A stretch of DNA of 64,000 bases from an uncultured Pelagibacteraceae bacterium. Lineage in GTDB: Bacteria > Pseudomonadota > Alphaproteobacteria > Pelagibacterales > Pelagibacteraceae. Positions 49,874 through 61,993 of this stretch are shown here, one piece after another (the stretch's first letter is position 1; each line of letters starts with the position of its first letter). The notes beneath the pieces are model-generated. The model was not told the origin of the DNA, did no database searches, and saw only the letters and a program-made list of their open reading frames with translations. The position numbers and the translations under genes were made by a program. Where the stretch lies: NCBI GenBank assembly GCA_902519375.1, contig CABYJS010000001.1, positions 1 to 64,000 of the forward strand, given 5' to 3'.

Positions 49874-50536
49874 TTAAATTAATTTCGTTAATTCACTTAA
49901 ACTTTTTATTTCGTATTGAGATTTATAATCTAAATTGTCAAAAATACTATTATTTCTATTTATCCAAATCGAATTAAAACCATAATTTCCCCCACCTGAA
50001 ACATCCCATGTATTTGCACTTAAGAAAGCAACTTCATTTTTTTCAATTTTATATTTTTTAATAGGCAGGTCGTAGACTTTTGAGTCTGGTTTATAAATTC
50101 CCACCTCCTCAATAGAAAACAAATCATCAAATAAATTATCTAAATTATTACTCTTAACCAACCCACCTAAAAGAGATGGAGTCCCATTTGAAAGTATCGC
50201 TAATTTAAAATTCTTTTTTTTTAATATTTTTAGAGTTTCTGGAACCTCCTTAAAAGGTGAGAGTACTTTGTATAAATTCAATAATTCATTTTTCATTGAA
50301 GGATCTATGTTATAAGCTTTCATAGATTTATTTAAACTATCTTCTGTAACTTGCCAAAAATCTTTGTGCCTTCTCATTAAACTTCTAAGCCAGGTATATT
50401 CTAGTTGTGTAGTTCTCCAAAAGTTTGCAAAACCTTCCCATTTATCTCCGATTTTATCTTTACATTTTTCGGCAGCTGAATTGACATCAAACAAAGTGCC
50501 GTAAGCATCAAAAATTATTGCTTTAATATTTTTCAT
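49874..50536 (-). CDS. Haloacid dehalogenase type II family hydrolase
   Basis: IIFDAYGTLFDVNSAA; LAILSNGTPSLL; SANTWDVSGGGNYGF. Confidence 0.93.
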   Translation of the reverse strand: MKNIKAIIFDAYGTLFDVNSAAEKCKDKIGDKWEGFANFWRTTQLEYTWLRSLMRRHKDFWQVTEDSLNKSMKAYNIDPSMKNELLNLYKVLSPFKEVPETLKILKKKNFKLAILSNGTPSLLGGLVKSNNLDNLFDDLFSIEEVGIYKPDSKVYDLPIKKYKIEKNEVAFLSANTWDVSGGGNYGFNSIWINRNNSIFDNLDYKSQYEIKSLSELTKLI

Positions 50537-50553
50537 AAACTAACTTAACATAA

Positions 50554-51258
50554 ATGAGTAATATTAGATTATTTTTTTCAGCGGCATTATCGACTGACAG
50601 GACTTATAAATTAGATAAGTCACAATCACACTATTTAAATAAAGTAATGAGAGTAAAAGAAAATGAAGTTTTTTCTTTATTTAATAGCAATGGTGAATGG
50701 GAAGCGAAAGTTTTGAGTATATCAAAAAGCATTATTGAATTTAAAATAACTAAACAACTAAGACAAAAAGCAAACATTAAAAAAGAATTATGGTTAGCTT
50801 TTTCTCCTATTAAATCAAACTATCAAAACTTCATGATTCAAAAGGCAACAGAGTTAGGTGTTACAAAATTTTTACCTATTATCTTTGACCGGACTATAGT
50901 TAGAAAAATAAATAGAGATCGATTGGAAAAAATTGTTATTGAAGCATCCGAACAATCGAACCGTATCAATGTGCCAATAATTGAAGTGTCTCAAAACTTA
51001 AATAACTTTTTGAAAACTAATTCAATAGATTTAATCTTCACAGATATTAATTCCGAAAATAATAAAATTGATAAATCAAAACTTACAGATAAGCCAATTT
51101 GTATTATTATAGGTCCTGAGGGTGATTTTTCAGAAGCTGAAAGGGAAAAGATTCTTACTTTTAAGGGTGTGCAGCCAATAAAAATTAATGAGAATATTTT
51201 GAGATCGGAAACTGCTGTGATATCAGCGATTTCAATCATAAATTATGTTATTAATTGA
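50554..51258 (+). CDS. rsmE: 16S rRNA (uracil1498-N3)-methyltransferase
   Basis: QKATELGVTKFLPI; IIGPEGDFSEAE; LRSETAVISAI. Confidence 0.95.
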   Translation: MSNIRLFFSAALSTDRTYKLDKSQSHYLNKVMRVKENEVFSLFNSNGEWEAKVLSISKSIIEFKITKQLRQKANIKKELWLAFSPIKSNYQNFMIQKATELGVTKFLPIIFDRTIVRKINRDRLEKIVIEASEQSNRINVPIIEVSQNLNNFLKTNSIDLIFTDINSENNKIDKSKLTDKPICIIIGPEGDFSEAEREKILTFKGVQPIKINENILRSETAVISAISIINYVIN

Positions 51259-51317
51259 TAAATTGTCGCGAAAACTAAAGTATAATTTTTATAAAAGAGC
51301 TTTATATAGCTAAGTAA

Positions 51318-53767
<2,450 letters not shown>

Positions 53768-53787
53768 ATATAAAGCTAAAAACACTA

Positions 53788-54699
53788 ATGAATAGTATAA
53801 AGACTAAGAAAAGAAGTTTAAGTCAGGAGGATTTATTCAATTTTTCCGAATTATTTAAACTAATGAAGCCAAGAGTAATGTCATTGGTAATTTTTACTTG
53901 TGCAGTAGGTTTATTAACATCACCGAACCTTATTTCAAATAAAGATGCTATAATCGGTATTCTATTAGTATCTTTAGGAGCAGGCGCAGCGGGAGCATTG
54001 AATATGTGGTATGAGTCAGATCTAGATGCTTTGATGTCAAGAACATGTTTAAGACCAATCCCAACTGGCAAAGTAAATAGAAATCAAGCACTTATATTAG
54101 GTGTTACTTTATCAGTAATTTCTGTTGTAGCACTGGATTATTTTACAAACAGAATTTCAGCAGCAATATTACTTTTGACAATTTTATTCTATGTTTTTGT
54201 TTATACAATTTGGTTAAAAAGAAGAACACCACAAAATATTGTGATAGGAGGAGCGGCTGGAGCTTTTCCGCCTGTTATTGGATGGACAATTGCAACTGGC
54301 TCTTTATCAATTGAGCCATTAACTTTTTTTTTGATTATATTTTTTTGGACTCCTTCTCATTTTTGGGCCTTAAGTTTATACAAATCTGATGATTATAGAA
54401 AAGCTAACATACCGATGCTTCCATTAACTAATGGTGTAGAAAGCACGAAGATTAATATTTTTGTATATTCTTTATTAATGCTTCCAGTAATTGTTTTTCC
54501 TTATTTAATAGGATTTGTGGGATTAGCATTCTTAATACCGTCAATATTATTAACTCTTTATTATAATTTTTTATGTTATGAGCTTTATAATTTTAAAAAA
54601 AACAAGTTTAATCCTAAAAAAGCAAAAGCAATATTTGGGTATTCTATTTTATATTTGTTTTTGGTATTTGTTCTTTTTCTGATAGATAAGATAATATGA
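53788..54699 (+). CDS. ctaB: Protoheme IX farnesyltransferase
   Basis: LMKPRVMSLVIFT; NMWYESDLDALMSRTCLRPIPTGKV. Confidence 0.97.
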   Translation: MNSIKTKKRSLSQEDLFNFSELFKLMKPRVMSLVIFTCAVGLLTSPNLISNKDAIIGILLVSLGAGAAGALNMWYESDLDALMSRTCLRPIPTGKVNRNQALILGVTLSVISVVALDYFTNRISAAILLLTILFYVFVYTIWLKRRTPQNIVIGGAAGAFPPVIGWTIATGSLSIEPLTFFLIIFFWTPSHFWALSLYKSDDYRKANIPMLPLTNGVESTKINIFVYSLLMLPVIVFPYLIGFVGLAFLIPSILLTLYYNFLCYELYNFKKNKFNPKKAKAIFGYSILYLFLVFVLFLIDKII

Positions 54700-54821
54700 T
54701 AATTCCAGACAAAAAAACTAAAAGAAAAAACATCTTAACGGCTATAGCAATTATTGGCTTTATGGTTTTTCTTTTCTTTTTTACACTATATAACACAGGA
54801 GTATTTGACAGATCGATATGA
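54696..54821 (+). CDS. 41-aa single-TM protein in cox operon (CoxF-like position)
   Basis: Hand translation MIIPDKKTKRKNILTAIAIIGFMVFLFFFTLYNTGVFDRSI*; overlaps ctaB stop (ATGA) and ctaG start (ATGA). Confidence 0.8.
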   Translation: MIIPDKKTKRKNILTAIAIIGFMVFLFFFTLYNTGVFDRSI

Positions 54822-55351
54822 TACAAAAAAAAAACTTAACACCTCTAATATTAGCAGGAATTTTTGTTTTAATGTTAGGATTGTCTTATGCTGCAGTCCC
54901 ATTATACAATTTATTTTGCAGAGTGACAGGATTTGGGGGAACTACCCAAGTATCTAATAATGCACCTAAAATTGTATTAAATAAAATTGTAAGTGTAAGA
55001 TTTGATACTAATGTTAATAATTTACCTTGGGATTTTAAGGCTAAGTCGAATGTTATTGATGTAAAAGTTGGTCAGGTCAATAAAATAGAATTTGAAGTAG
55101 AAAATTATGGTAATGAGCCTACAGCTGGAGTAGCAACCTTTAATGTTTCACCGTCTAGTTTTGGAAAGTATTATAGTAAATTGGGCTGTTTTTGTTTTGA
55201 GAAACAAGAATTAAAAGCTGGAGAAAAAGCAACATACATAATGACTTTTTATTTAGACCCTGAAATGGTAAACGATCCAACAACAAAAAATTTACAAGAC
55301 GTAACTATGTCGTATACTTTTTTCTCGACAGATTACTATAAACAATCATAA
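54818..55351 (+). CDS. ctaG: Cytochrome c oxidase assembly protein CtaG/Cox11
   Basis: YAAVPLYNLFCRVTGFGGTTQ; CFCFEKQELKAGE. Confidence 0.97.
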   Translation: MIQKKNLTPLILAGIFVLMLGLSYAAVPLYNLFCRVTGFGGTTQVSNNAPKIVLNKIVSVRFDTNVNNLPWDFKAKSNVIDVKVGQVNKIEFEVENYGNEPTAGVATFNVSPSSFGKYYSKLGCFCFEKQELKAGEKATYIMTFYLDPEMVNDPTTKNLQDVTMSYTFFSTDYYKQS

Positions 55352-55359
55352 TTCAAAAA

Positions 55360-56148
55360 ATGTCAGCTGAAAAAAAACATGATTATCACTTAGTAGACCC
55401 AAGTCCTTGGCCTATTTACGTTTCATTTTCATGCTTAGTGCTGGCATTAGGATCTGTTTATTATCTTCATACAGATGTTTCATGGGGAATGTATCTTGGG
55501 TTTGCTCTTTTGATTTATGGAGCTTATATGTGGTTTAGAGACGTAGTCATTGAAGCCGAACATCAAGGACATCACACACCTGTAGTACAAATTCATCACA
55601 GATATGGAATGACACTTTTTATTGCCTCTGAAGTAATGTTCTTTGTTGCATGGTTTTGGGCATATTTTGACGTAAGTTTATTTCCAAATGAATTTGTTGG
55701 AAATGTTTGGCCACCAAAAGATATTGAAACTTTTGATCCTTGGGATATTCCATTAATTAATACATTAGTTTTATTATTATCGGGAACGACAGTTACCTGG
55801 TCTCATCATGCGCTTCTGGAAGATGATAGAAAAGGTTTTATCCAAGGCTTATGGCTGACTGTTATACTTGGGTTCTGTTTTACTCTTCTTCAAATTTATG
55901 AATATCAGCATGCATCATTTTCTTTTTCAGATCATATTTATGGATCAGTATTTTATATGGCAACTGGATTCCATGGTTTCCATGTGCTTGTCGGAACCAT
56001 ATTTTTAGCTGTGTGTTTGTTAAGAGGTAAAAGAGGACATTTTAACAAAGATCATCATTTTGGTTTTGAGGCAGCAGCTTGGTATTGGCACTTTGTTGAT
56101 GTTGTTTGGTTATTTTTATTTGCTGCAATTTATATTTGGGGAAGTTAA
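55360..56148 (+). CDS. coxC: Cytochrome c oxidase subunit III
   Basis: HDYHLVDPSPWPIYVS; SEVMFFVAWFWAYF; YWHFVDVVWLFLF. Confidence 0.98.
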   Translation: MSAEKKHDYHLVDPSPWPIYVSFSCLVLALGSVYYLHTDVSWGMYLGFALLIYGAYMWFRDVVIEAEHQGHHTPVVQIHHRYGMTLFIASEVMFFVAWFWAYFDVSLFPNEFVGNVWPPKDIETFDPWDIPLINTLVLLLSGTTVTWSHHALLEDDRKGFIQGLWLTVILGFCFTLLQIYEYQHASFSFSDHIYGSVFYMATGFHGFHVLVGTIFLAVCLLRGKRGHFNKDHHFGFEAAAWYWHFVDVVWLFLFAAIYIWGS

Positions 56149-56158
56149 TTTTTGACTC

Positions 56159-56812
56159 TTGAAACATAAGTTTTTATTTTCAGTTTTTGTAATTTTCTTT
56201 ATATTGGTATTTATATCATTAGGTTCATGGCAAATAATTCGCTTAAATTGGAAAAATAATCTAATTTCAGAGATCGAAAATTCTTTAAAAAATCCACCTG
56301 TAAAATTAACCAATTCTAATTCAGAAAATTATTTAAAGATCAAAACATCAGGTTCAATAGACTTAGAGAAACAAATTTATTTATATGGTCTAAACGATTC
56401 AGGAACCCCAGGTTTTGAAGTCATAAATCCAATTTTAATTAATGATATTAATTTTCTAATCAATAGGGGTTGGATATCATTTGAAAAAAAAAATTCTAAG
56501 GAAGTTAATATATTTGATGAAAACAACATTATCGGAACTTTAAAACTACAAGGAAGAAAGAATGTGTTTAAACCAGAAAATGATTTAGAGGAAAATTATT
56601 GGTTTAGTTTAAATAGAGAAGATATATTAAAATTTACAGGAAAGGAATTTTCTAAATATATAATTTATTTAGATGGAAATTATCAAGTTCCTAAACCAAA
56701 AAAAATTACTGCTAATATTTCTAATAATCATCTAAAATATGCCCTTACTTGGTTTTCATTAGCGCTTTCAATTCTTTTGTTATATTTATATTTTAGAAAA
56801 AAGAATTATTAA
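56159..56812 (+). CDS. SURF1 family cytochrome oxidase biogenesis protein
   Basis: LGSWQIIRLNWKNNLI; PILINDINFLINRGWI; HLKYALTWFSLA; TTG start. Confidence 0.9.
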   Translation: MKHKFLFSVFVIFFILVFISLGSWQIIRLNWKNNLISEIENSLKNPPVKLTNSNSENYLKIKTSGSIDLEKQIYLYGLNDSGTPGFEVINPILINDINFLINRGWISFEKKNSKEVNIFDENNIIGTLKLQGRKNVFKPENDLEENYWFSLNREDILKFTGKEFSKYIIYLDGNYQVPKPKKITANISNNHLKYALTWFSLALSILLLYLYFRKKNY

Positions 56813-58186
56813 ATGAATTATATTAGTACAAGAAATAATCAGAAAAACTTCTCTTTTAAAGATGTTTTTCTAAAAGGTTTGGCTGATGATGGGGGTCTTT
56901 TTGTTCCTAAATCAATTAAACAATTTAAAAAAGAGGAACTAGAAAATCTAAAAAGCCTAAGTTATAATGATCTAGCTGCTGAAATTATTTATCCGTTTAT
57001 AGGAGATTTTATGTCTAAAAAGGACCTAATCTCTATAATTTCAAAATCGTACTCAAATTTCAGATCTAATGATGTTGTAGAAATCTATGATCTAGGAAAT
57101 CTAAAAGTTTTAGAACTATTTCATGGTCCAACACTTGCTTTTAAAGATATTGCTATGCAATTAATAGGTAATTTTTATCAATATCATTTAGGACGTGATC
57201 AAAAAAAAATTAATATAATAGTAGCAACTTCAGGGGACACTGGAGCGGCTGCGATAGATGCTTTAAAAGGAAAAAGTAATTTAAATGTTTTTGTATTGCA
57301 CCCAAATAATAAAATTTCACCAGTACAAAGAAGACTAATGACAATACATGAAGAGAGTAACGTATTTAATATTGCAGTTGAAGGTAATTTTGATGATTGT
57401 CAAAATTTAGTAAAAGCAATGTTCAACGACGAAAAATTCTCTAAAGCAATTAATATGTCAGGTGTAAATTCAATTAATTGGGCAAGAATTATTGCTCAAT
57501 CGGTGTATTATTTTTACGCTTATTTCAAAGTTGGAAATGGTCAACCCTTATCTTTTTCTGTTCCAACAGGTAACTTTGGTGATATTTATGCTGGTTACTT
57601 AGCAAAAAAACTAGGTCTTCCAATTGATAAACTAATTGTGGCTACAAATAAAAATGACATACTTCACAGAGCAATATCAGGTGGCGACTATACTCAAAAA
57701 AAAGTGGAGGAAACAAATACTCCAAGCATGGATATACAAATAGCAAGTAATTTCGAAAGGCTTCTATACGACATAAAAGATAGTGACTCCGAAGTTACAA
57801 AAGATGTAATGGCTGAAATAAGAAATAATACTTATAAAATTGATAAAAGTGATTTAGATAAAATTAAAAAGAATTTTATATCTGAGATGCTTGATGAAAA
57901 TGAGACTGTAGAAATGATAAAGACAATTAATTATGAGCATCAGATGATAGTTGATCCACATACTGCTGTGGGTATTGGTGCTGTGAGAAAATTAGGATTA
58001 GAAAAAAATTGTATTGTATTATCAACTGCACACCCCTGCAAATTTCCAAAAGCAATAGAGGATGCAATCTCAAAAACTGAAAATTTACCAGATAGTCTTA
58101 AATATGTTAATGACAGAAAAGAAAAATTTGAACTTCTTTCAAATGATATTGAAAAAATTAAAAAATATGTAATGAATTCAATATGA
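56813..58186 (+). CDS. thrC: Threonine synthase
   Basis: GLADDGGLFVPKSI; HGPTLAFKDIAMQ; ATSGDTGAAAI; PTGNFGDIYAGY. Confidence 0.97.
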   Translation: MNYISTRNNQKNFSFKDVFLKGLADDGGLFVPKSIKQFKKEELENLKSLSYNDLAAEIIYPFIGDFMSKKDLISIISKSYSNFRSNDVVEIYDLGNLKVLELFHGPTLAFKDIAMQLIGNFYQYHLGRDQKKINIIVATSGDTGAAAIDALKGKSNLNVFVLHPNNKISPVQRRLMTIHEESNVFNIAVEGNFDDCQNLVKAMFNDEKFSKAINMSGVNSINWARIIAQSVYYFYAYFKVGNGQPLSFSVPTGNFGDIYAGYLAKKLGLPIDKLIVATNKNDILHRAISGGDYTQKKVEETNTPSMDIQIASNFERLLYDIKDSDSEVTKDVMAEIRNNTYKIDKSDLDKIKKNFISEMLDENETVEMIKTINYEHQMIVDPHTAVGIGAVRKLGLEKNCIVLSTAHPCKFPKAIEDAISKTENLPDSLKYVNDRKEKFELLSNDIEKIKKYVMNSI

Positions 58187-58671
58187 AACTTAAAATAAAA
58201 GATCAAATACCAGATACAGATATTTTTCAGCTTGTTGATGGAGAACCGCAAAAAAGTAAATTAAGAGAAATCATAGGTAATGGAAAAATTATTTTGTTTG
58301 GTTTACCTGGGGCATTTACATCAACTTGTTCAAAACTTCACCTACCAGGTTTTGTGGCAAATGCAGATAAAATTAAAGCAAAAGGGATAGAGAATATATT
58401 TTGTTTATCAGTAAATGACCCTTATGTAATGAATGGTTGGGGAGAGATTAATAATATCAGAAATAGCATTAAAATGTTATCCGATCCGTATTTGTTGTTC
58501 ACGAAAGCAATTGGTGCAGAAGTTGATCGAAATGCAAAAGGAATGGGAATTAGATCAAATCGTTATTTAATGGTTATTGAAAACTTCACAATTATTAATA
58601 TTCATGTTGAAAAAGAAACTAAGGAATGTGGCTTAACTTCAGCAGAGAATTTATTAAATAATTTAATATAG
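58183..58671 (+). CDS. Peroxiredoxin (Prx5-like, redoxin family)
   Basis: LFGLPGAFTSTCSKLHLPGF; SVNDPYVMNGW. Confidence 0.95.
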   Translation: MKLKIKDQIPDTDIFQLVDGEPQKSKLREIIGNGKIILFGLPGAFTSTCSKLHLPGFVANADKIKAKGIENIFCLSVNDPYVMNGWGEINNIRNSIKMLSDPYLLFTKAIGAEVDRNAKGMGIRSNRYLMVIENFTIINIHVEKETKECGLTSAENLLNNLI

Positions 58672-58701
58672 GTAGAGCAGTTCTGTTGTCAGGTGCCACA
58701 A

Positions 58702-59124
58702 TTATGAGTTTGCGGCATTTCTAGCAAGTAAATCTACTTCATTGTTTAATTTGTCAGTTGAATGTGCTTTTACCCAATTCCAACTTACTTCAAATTCCTT
58801 ATTTAGTAGATCTAATTCTGTCCAAAGTTCTTTATTGCTTACCTCTTTTTTGTTTGCAGTTCTCCATCCATTTTTTTTCCAATTATGTATCCATTCCGTT
58901 ATTCCAGACTTCACATATTTAGAGTCTGTAAAAATTTCAACTTTGCTACCTTTTGGAATTTCTTTAAGAGCTTTAATAGGTGCTAATAATTCCATCTGAT
59001 TATTTGTAGTATCTTTTTCACTTCCTTTTATTTTTATTTTTTTTCCATTATTTAATATAATTGCTGCCCAACCACCTTTACCTGGATTTCCAATACATGA
59101 ACCGTCAGTGTATATCTTAATCAT
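58702..59124 (-). CDS. rnhA: Ribonuclease HI
   Basis: IYTDGSCIGNPGKGGWAAI; TTNNQMELLAPIKAL; TDSKYVKSGI. Confidence 0.97.
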   Translation of the reverse strand: MIKIYTDGSCIGNPGKGGWAAIILNNGKKIKIKGSEKDTTNNQMELLAPIKALKEIPKGSKVEIFTDSKYVKSGITEWIHNWKKNGWRTANKKEVSNKELWTELDLLNKEFEVSWNWVKAHSTDKLNNEVDLLARNAANS

Positions 59125-60089
59125 TACTTTAAATAATCTTTATAAGTCTTTAAATTATTGTGTATTAAGAGTTTTTGATAATATTCTCTTGGATCTTTTA
59201 TTTTAATGAGTGCTGTTTTAGGTGTATTTGAATAGTCAAAAAGTCTAGTTAGGAAATATCTCATTGCTGCACCACGACATAAAATATTTAATGATTTTTT
59301 TTCTTTAATTGAAACTTTTTTTACACTTTCATACCCTTTAATCAAATTTTTTACCTTTTTTTTGTTTAATAAAAATATTGATTTTTTTTTATCAAAACAT
59401 AAAGCATTAACACAAATAGCAATCTCATACATAAAGAAATCATTTGCTGCAAAGTAAAAATCAATTATTCCTGATAATTTATTTTTATTAAAAAAAATAT
59501 TGTCTATAAATAAATCTCCATGAATTATCCCAGAAGGTAATTTTTTTGGCCATTTTATTTTTATATCTTTAAAATTTATCTTTAGAAATTTTTCTATATT
59601 AGTAAATTTTTTTGATTTAAATTTAATACTTTTTAGTAATGGTTTTAAATATTTAACACTCATAGAGTTTTCTCTATAGAGATTAATTTTTTTCGTACAT
59701 AGGTGCATCTCAGCAATCATTTTACCTATGTCATGGCAGTTTCTTAAATTAAGTGATTTCTTATCTTTTCCCTTTAAAAAGGATACAATACATGCTGTTT
59801 TATTCTTTATTTTTATAAGATAACTTCCATTTTTATTTTTTTGAGGCCTTGGACAATTTATTTTTAAATTATTTAATTGATCCATTAATTTCATGAAAAA
59901 TGGTATTTCTTTTTGAGAAACCCTTTTTTCAAAAATTGTTAGTATGAACTTTTTATTTTTTGATTTTAATAAATAGTTGGTATTTTCAATTCCTTGCTTA
60001 ATACCTTTAAAGTTTATGATTTTTTCTATCTCAAATTTTTTATTGATATAAGAAATATCTTTTTTATTAATTTTAGTATATACAGCCAT
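59124..60089 (-). CDS. thrB: Homoserine kinase (APH-fold ThrB)
   Basis: MAVYTKINKKDI...GIENTNYLL; PSGIIHGDLFIDNIFF; GIIDFYFA. Confidence 0.92.
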   Translation of the reverse strand: MAVYTKINKKDISYINKKFEIEKIINFKGIKQGIENTNYLLKSKNKKFILTIFEKRVSQKEIPFFMKLMDQLNNLKINCPRPQKNKNGSYLIKIKNKTACIVSFLKGKDKKSLNLRNCHDIGKMIAEMHLCTKKINLYRENSMSVKYLKPLLKSIKFKSKKFTNIEKFLKINFKDIKIKWPKKLPSGIIHGDLFIDNIFFNKNKLSGIIDFYFAANDFFMYEIAICVNALCFDKKKSIFLLNKKKVKNLIKGYESVKKVSIKEKKSLNILCRGAAMRYFLTRLFDYSNTPKTALIKIKDPREYYQKLLIHNNLKTYKDYLK

Positions 60090-60090
60090 T

Positions 60091-61044
60091 TTAATTTAAT
60101 TTTTTTGGAGCTTTAAAGACAACATTTTCTTTAATGATTTCAATTTCATCAATGCTAACTGTAAATCTATTTTTTAACTCTTTAATAAAATTATCAACCA
60201 AAATTTCAGGAGCTGAGGCTCCTGAAGAAATACCAATCGTATTTGAGTTTTCAATTAAATCAAACGGGATTTTACTTTGTGAATGAATTAATATTGAGTT
60301 ATGACAACCAGATTTTTTGGCAACTTCGACTAATCTAACTGAATTTGATGAATTTCTACTACCTATCACAAAAAATAAATCGCATTTCTTTGCAATATTT
60401 TTAACTGCCATTTGCCTATTTGTTGTGGCATAACAAATATCCTCTTTCAAAGGCTCCTTGATATCAGGAAATCTATCTTTCAAGATCTGAATTATATCTT
60501 TTGTATCATCAACAGATAACGTTGTTTGTGTAACATAAGAAATTTTTTTATCATTTTGGCGCTTATATTCTTTAGCCTCATCTTCGTTTTGAATAAGATC
60601 AATTGATCCTTTTGGTAATTGGCCCATAGTACCGATAACCTCAGGGTGATTTTGATGTCCTATCAAAATTAAATGATATCCTGCTTTATTTAAATTTTCA
60701 GCCTCTCTATGTACTTTTGATACTAATGGACATGTAGCATCAACATAAGTCATATTATAATTTTTAGCATCCTCTGGTATTTTTTTTGGTACCCCATGAG
60801 CTGAAAAAATAACTGGTCTAGTTTTATCTTTTATTTCTTCAAGTTCTTCCACAAAAATAGCTCCCTTATCTTTTAAATCATCAACTACATATTTATTGTG
60901 TACTATTTCGTGACGAACATAAACAGGAGCTCCATATTTCTGAATTGATTTTTCAACAATTTCTATAGCTCTTTCAACCCCAGCACAAAAACCTCTGGGA
61001 GCTGATAGCAATATTTTTAATTCTTTATTTTTCATTTTTTTCAA
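60091..61044 (-). CDS. ispH: 4-hydroxy-3-methylbut-2-enyl diphosphate reductase
   Basis: APRGFCAGVERAIEIVE; YVRHEIVHNKYVV; SAHGVPKKI; DATCPLVSKVH. Confidence 0.98.
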   Translation of the reverse strand: MKKMKNKELKILLSAPRGFCAGVERAIEIVEKSIQKYGAPVYVRHEIVHNKYVVDDLKDKGAIFVEELEEIKDKTRPVIFSAHGVPKKIPEDAKNYNMTYVDATCPLVSKVHREAENLNKAGYHLILIGHQNHPEVIGTMGQLPKGSIDLIQNEDEAKEYKRQNDKKISYVTQTTLSVDDTKDIIQILKDRFPDIKEPLKEDICYATTNRQMAVKNIAKKCDLFFVIGSRNSSNSVRLVEVAKKSGCHNSILIHSQSKIPFDLIENSNTIGISSGASAPEILVDNFIKELKNRFTVSIDEIEIIKENVVFKAPKKLN

Positions 61045-61993
61045 TTAAATATTCGAGCAATATATGTGGAAAGGTTAAAGACGCCAAACCTATAAATATA
61101 ACTTTAAATATGGCCTCATTTAGCTGGTTTAGATTAAGCAAAAAATATAAAGCACAGATGAATATAATAGCTGTAATTAAAGAAAGTGGTAATGCTTTAT
61201 TCAAAAATACATTTAAACCTTTTTTAATACTTTTATTATTTAGCTCTGAGCTAAGCGAAATAATATGTCTTATGGAATGTAAAAAACAAAAATATATAGT
61301 AAAAGCAAAAAATGGTGTAAAAAAATAATTCATTGCTAATATTGATGGAACTTCAAAATAGAAAGAAGCAGACCTTCTTCCAGAAATTAGATAAGAGGAT
61401 AAAAGAACTAAGCTAAGCATAAATTTAGAAAAATAAAATTTTTCTAAATTAAAGATATAATCTACGAAAAGATTATTAGAAATTATTTTAAAAATTTCAA
61501 TCGTTTCATCAGTATGAAAAGCCAAAGGAGCAAAAATAATAATAGATCCTCTAGAAAAATAATAAAAGAATCTTAAATCAGATTGTCTCGTTTCTTTTAA
61601 ACTATCCTCTTTACCAAAGTGATACGCTGCAATAATTAAAAAAATTAATAAAGTTAGAGCTGGAAAAATTTTCCATAGAACAATGACAAAGAAAGCAACA
61701 AAAATATAACTTAAATAAAAAATTATCGAATTTTTTAAAGAGTAAAATTTTAAAAGTTTCTTTCCCTTATAATTATCTAGAGATCCATGAGATACCCCAA
61801 TTGTTGCAATCAAAAAAAAACATATTAAATTTGTTGTACTGCTAGTTAGGATAGGATTATCTTTAATTATTTTCCAATCAAAACTCTCAAATTCCTGATT
61901 GGGAAATACAAAAATACTCAGTAGAATAACTACTAATACAGCAAACCAAATACTGTGGTAAAATTCAAAATCGTCTAATTCTAGCTTATCCAT
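61025..61993 (-). CDS. blh: Brp/Blh family beta-carotene 15,15'-dioxygenase
   Basis: Multi-TM; IGVSHGSLDNYKGKKLL; AAYHFGKEDS; FLHSIRHI; adjacent to crtY/crtB. Confidence 0.9.
   Translation of the reverse strand: MDKLELDDFEFYHSIWFAVLVVILLSIFVFPNQEFESFDWKIIKDNPILTSSTTNLICFFLIATIGVSHGSLDNYKGKKLLKFYSLKNSIIFYLSYIFVAFFVIVLWKIFPALTLLIFLIIAAYHFGKEDSLKETRQSDLRFFYYFSRGSIIIFAPLAFHTDETIEIFKIISNNLFVDYIFNLEKFYFSKFMLSLVLLSSYLISGRRSASFYFEVPSILAMNYFFTPFFAFTIYFCFLHSIRHIISLSSELNNKSIKKGLNVFLNKALPLSLITAIIFICALYFLLNLNQLNEAIFKVIFIGLASLTFPHILLEYLIEKNEK

Noticed and set aside
58672-58701. Possible tRNA-like GGTAGAGCAG segment between peroxiredoxin and rnhA
   Set aside because: Resembles a D-arm but only 30 nt are available between the genes and no cloverleaf or T-arm can be formed.
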